The notes under the pieces are model-generated. The model worked only from the letters and a program-made list of their open reading frames with translations, did no database searches and was not told where the DNA came from. A stretch of 64,000 bases of DNA from Saccharopolyspora elongata (GTDB taxonomy: Bacteria; Actinomycetota; Actinomycetes; Mycobacteriales; Pseudonocardiaceae), in the NCBI RefSeq assembly GCF_004348985.1, contig NZ_SMKW01000040.1:22375-86374 (forward strand). The letters run 5' to 3'. Every line of letters starts with the position of its first letter. The stretch's first letter is position 1. Both the position numbers and the translations under genes were made by a program. This document shows positions 49,700 to 56,752 of this stretch, in pieces.

Positions 49700-49793
49700 G
49701 TGAGTTCCCTCACCACGCGAGATCGAACTCTTGACATCGCGGCAGTTCGTGAAAGCATTCACAAGCACACGGACTCCGTGAAAGCATTCACAA
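49700..49793. promoter_or_regulatory. whiB1: CRP/Cmr-type operators upstream of whiB1
   Basis: GTGAAAGCATTCACAA occurs exactly twice, at 49749-49764 and 49778-49793, 29 bases apart; each fits GTGA-N6-TCAC with the flanking A of CRP sites. A third, weaker GTGA-N6-TCAC is at 49700-49713, and TTGACA at 49731-49736 may be a -35. In M. tuberculosis the whiB1 promoter is also bound by CRP at two sites, so conservation of this circuit is likely. No crp gene is in the window. Confidence 0.65.
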
Positions 49794-49851
49794 ACACCCC
49801 GAACAAAACGAGCGGCGCGCATCAGGCGCGCCTAGCGAGGAGCAAGGAACG

Positions 49852-50106
49852 ATGGACTGGCGCCACGATGCGGTTTGCCGTGACGAGGACCCGGAGCTGT
49901 TCTTCCCCGTTGGGAACAGTGGTCCTGCTGTGCTGCAGATCGCCGAGGCGAAGGCCGTTTGCCGCCGTTGTCCGGTCGCCTCCGAGTGCCTGGCTTGGGC
50001 ACTGGAGAGCGGGCAGGACGCCGGCGTATGGGGCGGTATGAGCGAGGACGAGCGTCGCGCGCTCAAGCGTCGCAACACTCGCACCCGGGCTCGCACCAAC
50101 GCCTGA
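49852..50106 (+). CDS. whiB1: WhiB-family iron-sulfur regulator WhiB1 (WblE)
   Basis: An 84-residue regulator binding a 4Fe-4S cluster through Cys9, Cys37, Cys40 and Cys46, with the turn GVWGG and the basic C-terminus RRALKRRNTRTRARTNA. The N-terminus MDWRHDAVCRDEDPELFFPV is nearly that of mycobacterial WhiB1, which binds the primary sigma factor and responds to nitric oxide; it is essential there. ATG with AAGGAA upstream. A terminator follows. Confidence 0.96.
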   Translation: MDWRHDAVCRDEDPELFFPVGNSGPAVLQIAEAKAVCRRCPVASECLAWALESGQDAGVWGGMSEDERRALKRRNTRTRARTNA

Positions 50107-50120
50107 GTCGCGAACTCGCT

Positions 50121-50170
50121 GAAAACGTGCCGGTGCGGTCGCACCCCCGGCGGCCGACCGCACGTTTTCG
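50121..50170 (+). terminator. whiB1: terminator of whiB1
   Basis: TGCGGTCG (50134-50141) pairs with CGACCGCA (50155-50162); outer AAAACG/CGTTTT segments extend the stem with a bulge, and the right side runs into TTTT. The 282-base gap to the pdtaS stop shows no other feature. Confidence 0.65.
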
Positions 50171-50388
50171 CCCCGGTCGAACGAACGGCCATCGCACCCG
50201 ACAGAAGCACAACCCCGACGAGACCCGGCCGATCCGCGTCGATGTCGGTCCCGGAAACCCCATCGAGCTCTCCACCGGATGAGCTGACGGTCACCGGGAA
50301 ACCGACCAGATCGGCCACGACCCGCCACCCGACCGGCGAGTCACCGGATATCGATGCACCAGCGCGGCGCCCGACCAACGGGTCGACG

Positions 50389-51882
50389 TCAGCGCCGGTA
50401 CTTCAGAGGCACCCGCAACACCGCCTCGGTACCGCGTTGCCGACCGCGACCGCGCAAGCTCAACGACCCTCGGAGCTCCGATTCCACGAGGGTCCGCACG
50501 ATCTGCAGGCCGAGACGTTCGGCGCGCTCGAGGGAGAAACCCTTCGGCAGGCCGCGACCGTCATCCGAGATGACGACGTCCAGCCAACGCGCCGAACGCT
50601 CCGCCTGCACAACGACTTCGCCGCCCTGCCCCTCCGGGAAGGCGTGCTCGAAAGCGTTCTGGACCAACTCGGTCAGCACCATCACCAGCGGCGTGGCCAG
50701 CTCGGCCGACACCACCCCGAACCGTCCCTCGCGGCGCACCTTGACGCCGGTCTCCGCCACGGCGACGTCGCTCATCATCGGGATCACGCGGTCGACCACG
50801 TCGTCGAGATCGACCCGCTCGTCCACCGACATCGACAGCGTCTCGTGCACCAGCGCGATCGACGTCACCCGCCGCACCGACTCGTCCAGCGCGAGCCGCG
50901 CCTCGGTGTTCCCGGTGCGGCGCGACTGCAGCCGCAACAGCGCGGCGACCGTCTGCAGGTTGTTCTTGACGCGGTGGTGGATCTCGCGGATCGTCGCGTC
51001 CTTCGACATCAACGCGCGGTCGCGGCGCTTGACCTCGGTCACGTCGCGCACCAGGACCAGTGCGCCGGCCTGCTGGCCGCGGGGCCGCAGCGGCAGCGCC
51101 CGGAACAACACCGTCGCGCCCCGGGCCTCGGCCTCGATGCGCATGCTGGGCTGACCGCCCATCGCCCGGCGGACGCGCTGCGCCACCTCGTCGGCGTCGA
51201 ACGGATCGTTTAGCAGCGACCGGGTCAGCTGCGCGAGCTGCGCCCCGACCAGATCCGCCGCGTGGCCCATGCGGTGGTAGGCCGACAGCGCGTTCGGGCT
51301 CGCGAAGACGACCGTGCCCGAACTGTCCAGGCGGATGAGCCCGTCACCGACCCGCGGGCTGGTGTGCACGTCGGGCGCCGGCTCCGGCGTCGGGAAGGTG
51401 CCGTCCGCGACCATCTGGCACAGGTCGGCGGCGCTGCCCAGGTAGGAGATCTCCAGCGGCGACGGCACCCGCGGCACGGCCAGGTTGGTGTCCCGGCTGA
51501 GCACCGCGACGATCTCGTCCCCCAGCTTCACCGGGATGGTCTCGCGGCGCACCGGCACGCCCAGGTGCCAGCGCGGGTCCTCCTCGCGGCAGATCCGGCC
51601 CTCCAGCGCGGCTCGCCGCAGCTGAGGGTGCTCGTCCTGGGTGACCTCGGTGCCGACGACGTCTTCCGGGTGGGCCGTGGGCGCCGTCGTCGGCCGCGCC
51701 TGCGCCACGCACAGGAACCGGCTCTCGGGCGAGTCCTGCGGCCCGATCGGAACCCAGAGCAGGAAGTCGGCGAACGACAGGTCGGACAGCAGCTGCCACT
51801 CGGCGACCACGAGCTGCAGGTGGTCCGCGGCGGTGCCGGACAACCCGGTGTGCTCGGCGAGCAGATCACTCAGCGTGGACAA
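50389..51882 (-). CDS. pdtaS: sensor histidine kinase PdtaS
   Basis: A cytosolic 497-residue kinase: N-terminal GAF-like domain about 1-150, PAS domain about 175-290, and a HisKA_2 dimerisation domain with REIHHRVKNNLQTVAALL around His302-His303, then an ATPase domain with N-box TELVQNAFEHAF and DDGRGLP. In mycobacteria PdtaS phosphorylates the RNA-binding regulator PdtaR, encoded elsewhere. TTG start with GAGGCGG upstream. It follows the biotinyl-protein gene by 30 bases. Confidence 0.94.
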   Translation of the reverse strand: MSTLSDLLAEHTGLSGTAADHLQLVVAEWQLLSDLSFADFLLWVPIGPQDSPESRFLCVAQARPTTAPTAHPEDVVGTEVTQDEHPQLRRAALEGRICREEDPRWHLGVPVRRETIPVKLGDEIVAVLSRDTNLAVPRVPSPLEISYLGSAADLCQMVADGTFPTPEPAPDVHTSPRVGDGLIRLDSSGTVVFASPNALSAYHRMGHAADLVGAQLAQLTRSLLNDPFDADEVAQRVRRAMGGQPSMRIEAEARGATVLFRALPLRPRGQQAGALVLVRDVTEVKRRDRALMSKDATIREIHHRVKNNLQTVAALLRLQSRRTGNTEARLALDESVRRVTSIALVHETLSMSVDERVDLDDVVDRVIPMMSDVAVAETGVKVRREGRFGVVSAELATPLVMVLTELVQNAFEHAFPEGQGGEVVVQAERSARWLDVVISDDGRGLPKGFSLERAERLGLQIVRTLVESELRGSLSLRGRGRQRGTEAVLRVPLKYRR

Positions 51883-51912
51883 GATCCGCCTCTCTGGGTC
51901 GGCGCGGTCGCG

Positions 51913-52128
51913 TCACTCCACGACCGCGATGAGATCGCCTTCCTGGACCACGTCGCCCGGCTTGACGGCAACCGTACTGACCGTCCCCGACACCTCGCTG
52001 AGCACCGGGATCTCCATCTTCATGGACTCCAGCAGCACCAGCGAGTCGCCGTCGCTGACCGAGTCGCCTTCAGCCACCGACACCGCCATCACGTTGGCGA
52101 CCATCTCGGCGCGGAACTCCTCGGCCAT
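51913..52128 (-). CDS. biotin/lipoyl attachment domain protein (TB7.3-like)
   Basis: A 71-residue free-standing biotinyl domain with the modification motif ESMKMEI (Lys about 37). It is the counterpart of M. tuberculosis Rv3221c/TB7.3, also next to pdtaS. It may serve an acyl-CoA carboxylase or act as a biotin sink; its partner is unknown. ATG with GGAGGAG upstream. Confidence 0.93.
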   Translation of the reverse strand: MAEEFRAEMVANVMAVSVAEGDSVSDGDSLVLLESMKMEIPVLSEVSGTVSTVAVKPGDVVQEGDLIAVVE

Positions 52129-52307
52129 GCGCTCCTCCTCGTCGTGGACCCGGTAGGCCCCTGATTAGGAAACCATGACCGGAACCACCCGCCGGCGGCA
52201 GGTAGCGGACATGTCAAACTGGATGCTCGAAACCCCAGCGGAGACCGGGTGGTCGTGAAGACCTGCGCACGGTCGGACTGGTCGAAAGCGAACTTTAGGG
52301 AGTTGCC

Positions 52308-52385
52308 ATGGGTAAGCGTGCCCGCAAGAAGAAGGACCGGCGCAAGAACAAGGCCAACCACGGCAAGCGCCCCAACGGCTCGTGA
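52308..52385 (+). CDS. 50S ribosomal protein bL37
   Basis: A 25-residue, very basic peptide MGKRARKKKDRRKNKANHG.. ending KRPNGS, matching the tiny bL37 subunit first seen in mycobacterial ribosome structures. It is usually missed because of its size. ATG at 52308 with AGGGAG 5-10 bases upstream and TGA at 52383-52385. A perfect terminator follows directly. It lies between the biotinyl-protein gene (divergent) and rsrA (convergent), a conserved position by my recollection. Confidence 0.85.
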   Translation: MGKRARKKKDRRKNKANHGKRPNGS

Positions 52386-52413
52386 GCGCGACGGCACCAG
52401 CCGTCGAAAGCTC

Positions 52414-52447
52414 GAATGGCCCCGGACCACTCGGTCCGGGGCCATTC
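52414..52447. terminator. bidirectional terminator between bL37 and rsrA
   Basis: Perfect 15-base arms at 52414-52428 and 52433-52447 with loop ACTC, serving the plus-strand bL37 and the convergent rsrA transcript. There is no long T-tract. Confidence 0.8.
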
Positions 52448-52460
52448 GTCGTCTTGCGGG

Positions 52461-52793
52461 TCATTCCGCCGAAGTTCGCTTCGCCCGCACTTCCACCGAG
52501 GTGCCTTCGGGGCCGCGCTCGACGGTCACTTCCGCCTTCTCCAGGACGGCCTCGCGGATGGAGGCCCGCAGCCGGGCCTTCAGCTCCACGGGTGCGTGCT
52601 CACCGCTGCACTTGCGGTGCAACAGCGCCTTGATGTGCTCCTCGATGCCGAAGTGCTCGAGGCAACTCCCGCACCCGTCGAGGTGCTGCTGCACGGCGGC
52701 GCGCCGCTGCTGGTCGCACTCGTTGTCCAAGAAAAGCCACACTTCAGCGAGCACGTCCTCGCAGGAGGCTTCGTCCGGCCCACCGCAGTTCAT
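52461..52793 (-). CDS. rsrA: thiol-sensing anti-sigma factor RsrA/RshA
   Basis: A 110-residue zinc anti-sigma factor. The ZAS ligands fall at Cys11, His37, Cys41 and Cys44, the same positions as Streptomyces RsrA, in HLDGCGSC. Oxidation to a disulfide releases zinc and the sigma factor. The ATG overlaps the sigH stop (ATGA), giving coupled, balanced synthesis. Confidence 0.95.
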   Translation of the reverse strand: MNCGGPDEASCEDVLAEVWLFLDNECDQQRRAAVQQHLDGCGSCLEHFGIEEHIKALLHRKCSGEHAPVELKARLRASIREAVLEKAEVTVERGPEGTSVEVRAKRTSAE

Positions 52794-53545
52794 TTGGTGC
52801 TCACCTCCCGCTGGTTCTGCCGCAAGAAGCCGCGATCACGGGCGACGTCGGTGAGCATCTCACGCAGCTGCCGGCGACCACGGTGCAACCTCGACATCAC
52901 GGTGCCGATCGGGGTGCCCATGATCTCGGCGATCTCCTTGTAGGCGAAGCCTTCCACGTCCGCGAGGTAGACGACCATGCGGAACTCTTCGGCCAGCTGC
53001 TGGAGAGCGGCCTTCACATCGGTGTCCGGCAGCCGGTCGAGCGCCTCGACCTCGGCCGAGCGCAGGCCGCTGGAGGTGTGGTTCTCCGCCTGCGCGAGCT
53101 GCCAGTCGGCGATCTCGTCGGTCGGCTGCTGCTGGGGCTGCCGCTGCCGCTTGCGGTAACCGTTGATGTAGGTGTTCGTGAGAATCCTGTACAGCCAGGC
53201 CTTGAGGTTCGTGCCCTGCGCGAACGACTTGAATGCGGAGAAGGCCTTGAGGTAGGTCTCCTGGACCAGGTCCTCGGCGTCCTGCGCGTTGCGGGTCATC
53301 CGCAGCGCCGCGCCGTAGAGCTGGTCCAGCAGCGGCATCGCGTCCCGCTCGAAGCGGGCCGCGCGCTGCTCGTCGGTCTCCTCACCGCGGTCGACCACGG
53401 CGGAGTCGACCAGTGCATCGGTGTCGGCAGTGCTGAGCCGCCCGACGTCGCCGGGCCGCCCGGTTGTGTCCGGGTGCTCTGGGGTGCTTGGCACCGGGCT
53501 CCTTTCCCGCCGCCTGGACGAGGTGACTGCAGGCGACGAACCCAT
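52790..53545 (-). CDS. sigH: ECF sigma factor SigH/SigR (thiol-oxidative stress)
   Basis: Group-4 sigma factor of 251 residues from the ATG at 53545. Region 2 (LLDQLYGAALRMTRNAQDAE ... NLKAWLYRILTNTYI) and region 4 (EFRMVVYLADVEGFAYKEIA) closely match mycobacterial SigH and Streptomyces SigR, followed by the RsrA gene. The ATG at 53545 has GGAGG 5 bases upstream. The frame stays open to a GTG at 53665 (291 residues), just downstream of a SigR-type promoter, so a longer induced isoform like SigR-prime of Streptomyces is possible. It directs thioredoxin, mycothiol and repair genes. Confidence 0.93.
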   Translation of the reverse strand: MGSSPAVTSSRRRERSPVPSTPEHPDTTGRPGDVGRLSTADTDALVDSAVVDRGEETDEQRAARFERDAMPLLDQLYGAALRMTRNAQDAEDLVQETYLKAFSAFKSFAQGTNLKAWLYRILTNTYINGYRKRQRQPQQQPTDEIADWQLAQAENHTSSGLRSAEVEALDRLPDTDVKAALQQLAEEFRMVVYLADVEGFAYKEIAEIMGTPIGTVMSRLHRGRRQLREMLTDVARDRGFLRQNQREVSTK

Positions 53546-53571
53546 GCGATCCTCCGCATGGTCCGCATTCG

Positions 53572-53577
53572 AGGATA
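53572..53577 (-). promoter_or_regulatory. sigH: candidate housekeeping -10 for short sigH transcript
   Basis: Minus-strand TATCCT (53577-53572) lies 26 bases before the ATG at 53545, giving a short leader with GGAGG. Confidence 0.4.
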
Positions 53578-53674
53578 CCCGTGCTCGCCTGCTATTTCCC
53601 GGTGGTGATAGCGGCGCACGCTCGGGGCGGTCCAGCACGCAGGTGTTCGTCGAGTCCATCGTCACGCCCCGTCC

Positions 53675-53701
53675 AACGCAATGGGCGCCGGGAGATATTC
53701 C
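53675..53701 (-). promoter_or_regulatory. sigH: SigR/SigH autoregulatory promoter (GGAAT-N19-GTT)
   Basis: Minus-strand GGAAT (53701-53697) and GTT (53677-53675) with a 19-base spacer fit the SigR/SigH consensus. Transcription would start about 10 bases before the GTG at 53665 that opens the longer isoform. Confidence 0.6.
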
Positions 53702-53708
53702 GGCCTTC

Positions 53709-53714
53709 TAAAGT
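53709..53714 (+). promoter_or_regulatory. ybaK: -10 element, leaderless ybaK transcript
   Basis: TAAAGT lies 7 bases before the ATG at 53722. It is divergent from the sigH promoter, overlapping its upstream flank. Confidence 0.5.
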
Positions 53715-53721
53715 GACGCTC

Positions 53722-54198
53722 ATGGCAGGCAAGGGCACCCCGGCTACGGCGCTGTTGAGCAAGCGGCGCATCCCGCACCAGGTTCACGCGTACGAACACG
53801 ATCCCCGCGCCGATTCGTTCGGCCTGGAAGCCGCCGAGGCGCTCGGCCAGCCGCCGGAGCGGATTTTCAAGACGCTGGTCGCGGAGGTCGACGGCAAGCT
53901 CGCCGTGGGTGTGGTGCCGGTCACCGGCCAGCTCGATCTCAAGGCGCTCGCCGCGGCCGTCGGCGGGAAGAAGGCGAAGATGGCCGAGATCGCCGACGCC
54001 GAACGCGCCACCGGCTACGTCGCGGGCGGGATTTCCCCGCTCGGCCAGAAGAAACGGCTCCCGGTCGTGATCGACGCGTCGGCCACCGGGTTCGACACGA
54101 TCTACTGCAGCGCCGGACGGCGCGGCCTGGAGATCGAGCTGGCCGCCGACGATCTGGTCCGGCTGCTCGACGCCCGCGTCGCCGACATCGCCGGTTGA
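53722..54198 (+). CDS. ybaK: Cys-tRNA(Pro)/Cys-tRNA(Cys) deacylase YbaK
   Basis: A 158-residue trans-editing enzyme that removes misactivated amino acids from tRNA. Family features: TPATALLSKRRIPHQVHAYEHD, the lysine in IFKTLVAEVDGKL, and VAGGISPLGQKKRLPVVIDA (the GXXXP loop). Leaderless ATG divergent from sigH. A terminator follows. Confidence 0.93.
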   Translation: MAGKGTPATALLSKRRIPHQVHAYEHDPRADSFGLEAAEALGQPPERIFKTLVAEVDGKLAVGVVPVTGQLDLKALAAAVGGKKAKMAEIADAERATGYVAGGISPLGQKKRLPVVIDASATGFDTIYCSAGRRGLEIELAADDLVRLLDARVADIAG

Positions 54199-54203
54199 CC
54201 GCC

Positions 54204-54232
54204 CCGGGGGAGCGGACGGACCGCTCCCCCGG
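54204..54232 (+). terminator. terminator-like hairpin after ybaK
   Basis: CCGGGGGAGCGG (54204-54215) pairs with CCGCTCCCCCGG (54221-54232). No long T-tract. The rest of the 303-base convergent gap to 54501 shows no gene and is somewhat AT-richer. Confidence 0.7.
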
Positions 54233-54501
54233 GCGTTGGTGCGGCTGCCGCGCAACAGCCGCACCGGGGCCCGGACAGGCCGGGGCATTCCTCCTGCCCG
54301 GGAGCATTGACGAGATCGCAGCCGAATTCGCTTTTCGCAGAGCGATTCACACCCCGACCGCGATTCCGGGCGGCCGGGAGAAACAAAACCCCGCAGTACC
54401 GCACCGATGTTGCGGCATCCGGGCAGAACCGGCAACGCGGCGCTTTCGGGCGGACGAATCAGCCGCCGGAATTGTGCCCCCGGTCACAACTATTTCGAGT
54501 G

Positions 54502-55113
54502 CTAGTCCATGAGGCGGAGAATCCGGCCGAGCCACTCCTGCGCGGCGCGGAACACGGCGTCCACGTCGGCCTTCAGCGAGTGGTCGCCGGGCACCAGCAC
54601 CACCTCGCGGTTGTGCGACGGTTCCGGCTGGCCGAACGCGTCCCGCTCGCCCTGCACCACCAGAACCGGGGCCTCCACCCCGTCGAGCTCGCCCAGCCGC
54701 GACTTCTCCGGCTTGCCGGGCGGGTGCACCGGGAACGCCAGGCACAGCACCGCCGACGCGGCGCCCGCCTCCGCGGTGCGGCAGGCGACGCGCGCCCCCG
54801 AGGACCTGCCGCCGAAGATCAGCGGGAGGTCCGCGAACCAGCGCTCGCCGAGGTCCTCCACCACGGCGAGCCAGGCCGCGTCCAGCTGCTTGGCCGGGGC
54901 GGGCGCCCGGCGGCCGGCCACCCGGTAGGGCTGCTCGACCAGCGCCACGTGCACGCCGGCTTCCGTCGCGGCCCGCGTCACCGCAACCAGGTCGGGCGCG
55001 GCGATCCCACCACCCGCGCCGTGCCCGAGCAGCAGCGCGGCGCGCCCCTCCTCCGCGCAGTGCAGCTCGGCCCTGGCCGGGCCGTGCGGCGTCTCGACCT
55101 CGACCTTGGTCAT
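54502..55113 (-). CDS. alpha/beta hydrolase (dienelactone hydrolase/Tex30-like)
   Basis: A 203-residue small hydrolase fold: LLLGHGAGGG near 28-37 (oxyanion region), GGRSSGARVA nucleophile elbow (Ser about 104), VVQGERDAFG and the late PGDHSLK with the catalytic His. The substrate is unknown. ATG overlaps the stop of the SRAP gene (ATGA), so it is the last gene of a three-gene operon. Confidence 0.85.
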   Translation of the reverse strand: MTKVEVETPHGPARAELHCAEEGRAALLLGHGAGGGIAAPDLVAVTRAATEAGVHVALVEQPYRVAGRRAPAPAKQLDAAWLAVVEDLGERWFADLPLIFGGRSSGARVACRTAEAGAASAVLCLAFPVHPPGKPEKSRLGELDGVEAPVLVVQGERDAFGQPEPSHNREVVLVPGDHSLKADVDAVFRAAQEWLGRILRLMD

Positions 55114-55826
55114 GACTCGAACAGCGCGGCTTGTTCGGCGGGCGCGGGCGCCGGTTCGACTCGTTCCAGCAGGTCAGGATGGTTGTTGCGCATGCTGTTC
55201 ACCTCGGTGGAGACGGGGTGGATCGCCAGTTCGGCGAGCACCTCCGGTTCGGGTTCCAGCAGGTCCGCGATCTCGGTGCGCTGCGGATCGAGCCAGTCCG
55301 CCCAGCGGTGCCTCGGCAGCACCAGCGGCATGCGGTGGTGGATGCCGGCGAGCTCGCCGACGGCATCGGTGGTGACGACCGCGCAGGTCACCAGCGGCTG
55401 GTCGGTCGAGTTCGGCGCCCACCACGCGGAGAACACCGCGGCCATCGCCAGGCTCTCGCCGTCCCCGCGAGTGCACAAGTAGGGCTGTCGCCGCTGGTCA
55501 CCGGGCTGCCACTCGTACCAGCCGGTGGCGGGCATCAGGCAGCGGCGGCGCCGCGCCGAGTCCGCGAAGGCGGGCTTGGTGGTGATGGACTCGGCACGCG
55601 CGTTGATCATGGGCGGGCCGCTGCCGATCTCCTTCGCCCAGGTCGGTACCAGGCCCCAGCGCACCGGGCGGACACTGCGCTCGGCACCACGCTGCACGAC
55701 GATCGGCACCGTCTTGGTCGGCGTCACGTTGAAGTCCGCGCCGACGACCCCGGCCGTGCGATCCGCCGCCGCGAATTCCTCGGCCAGCGCCGCCGGGTCG
55801 TGCCGGACGGCGTACCGACCACACAT
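55110..55826 (-). CDS. SRAP (YedK/HMCES) family protein, copy 1
   Basis: A 238-residue SOS-response-associated peptidase/DNA-protein crosslinking protein. The essential Cys2 is in MCGRY, exposed after Met removal; the active-site Asn is in GADFNVTPTK, Glu in GWYEWQ and His in IHHRMPL. Family members form a thiazolidine crosslink with abasic sites in single-stranded DNA. A paralogue lies 26 bases upstream. Stop overlaps the hydrolase start. Confidence 0.92.
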   Translation of the reverse strand: MCGRYAVRHDPAALAEEFAAADRTAGVVGADFNVTPTKTVPIVVQRGAERSVRPVRWGLVPTWAKEIGSGPPMINARAESITTKPAFADSARRRRCLMPATGWYEWQPGDQRRQPYLCTRGDGESLAMAAVFSAWWAPNSTDQPLVTCAVVTTDAVGELAGIHHRMPLVLPRHRWADWLDPQRTEIADLLEPEPEVLAELAIHPVSTEVNSMRNNHPDLLERVEPAPAPAEQAALFES

Positions 55827-55852
55827 CAGAACTCACCCCGCGCCCGAACCGC

Positions 55853-56617
55853 TCACTTCGCTTCCGGGTCCAAACCTACCGCCTGCGGTTGCGCATCGAG
55901 CGACACGCGTTCCAGGAGTTCGGCACCGTTGTTGCGGACGTTGTTGACCGCAGTCGACACCGGGCGGATCTCCAGGCCGTCGACGAGCTCCCGCGGCGGC
56001 GCGCCGAGCAGGTCGGCGACGTCCGGCTGGTCCGGGTCGAGCCACTCGTCCCACGCCGTCGCCGGCAGCAGCAACGGCATCCGGTCGTGCACCTCGGACA
56101 GCTGCCCGAGCGCGCTGGTGGTGAGCACCGAGCAGGTCACCAGCGGCGGCGCGTCCTCGGCCTGCGGATCGCGCCAGGTGGCGTAGATCCCGGCCATCGC
56201 CAGGCTGGATCCGTCCGGGGAGGTCATGAAGAACGGCTGCTTGCGGCCGCCTTCGCGCTTCCACTCGTACCAGCCGTCGGCGGGCAGCAGGCACCGGTAG
56301 CGCTTGATCGACGTGCGGAAGGCCGGCTTCGTCGTCACCGTCTCCGACTTCGCGTTGATCATCCGGCTGCCGATGGACTTGTCCTTCGCCCACATCGGCA
56401 CCAGGCCCCACCGCATCACCCGGATGGAGCGCTCGGTTCGATCGAGCTCGCGTTCACCGGCATCGTCCCGGGGATGCCGCTGCACCACGGTGAACACGTT
56501 CTTGGTCGGCGCGACGTTGAAATCCGCTCCGGGCGCGGCGCCGCCGGTGGCGTCCAGCGCCGCGAACTCCGCCGCGAGCTTGCCCGGGTCCTTCGTGGAG
56601 GCGTACCTGCCGCACAT
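55853..56617 (-). CDS. SRAP (YedK/HMCES) family protein, copy 2
   Basis: A 254-residue paralogue of the next gene, with MCGRYAS, GADFNVAPTK, GWYEWK and VHDRMPL. The start is placed at the ATG of MCGRY (56617) because Cys2 must be N-terminal for catalysis; an ATG at 56635 would bury it. First gene of a three-gene operon divergent from aroA. The corresponding mycobacterial region (Rv3226c next to aroA) has one copy by my recollection, so this looks like a duplication. Confidence 0.92.
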   Translation of the reverse strand: MCGRYASTKDPGKLAAEFAALDATGGAAPGADFNVAPTKNVFTVVQRHPRDDAGERELDRTERSIRVMRWGLVPMWAKDKSIGSRMINAKSETVTTKPAFRTSIKRYRCLLPADGWYEWKREGGRKQPFFMTSPDGSSLAMAGIYATWRDPQAEDAPPLVTCSVLTTSALGQLSEVHDRMPLLLPATAWDEWLDPDQPDVADLLGAPPRELVDGLEIRPVSTAVNNVRNNGAELLERVSLDAQPQAVGLDPEAK

Positions 56618-56752
56618 GCCTGGTCGGACCTCCATCGCCTCGTGGTCGAGCGGTCGTCTTCATCCTGTCAGGCCGCATCGCCGCAGGCGAGCGGCATGGC
56701 CGGATTGCCCCCGCCGCTGAAATCGGGGAGCCGGGTGGGGGATCATTGCCCT

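Noticed and set aside
56617..56635. Upstream ATG as the start of SRAP copy 2
   Set aside because: It would add residues before MCGRY, and the family needs Cys2 at the processed N-terminus.
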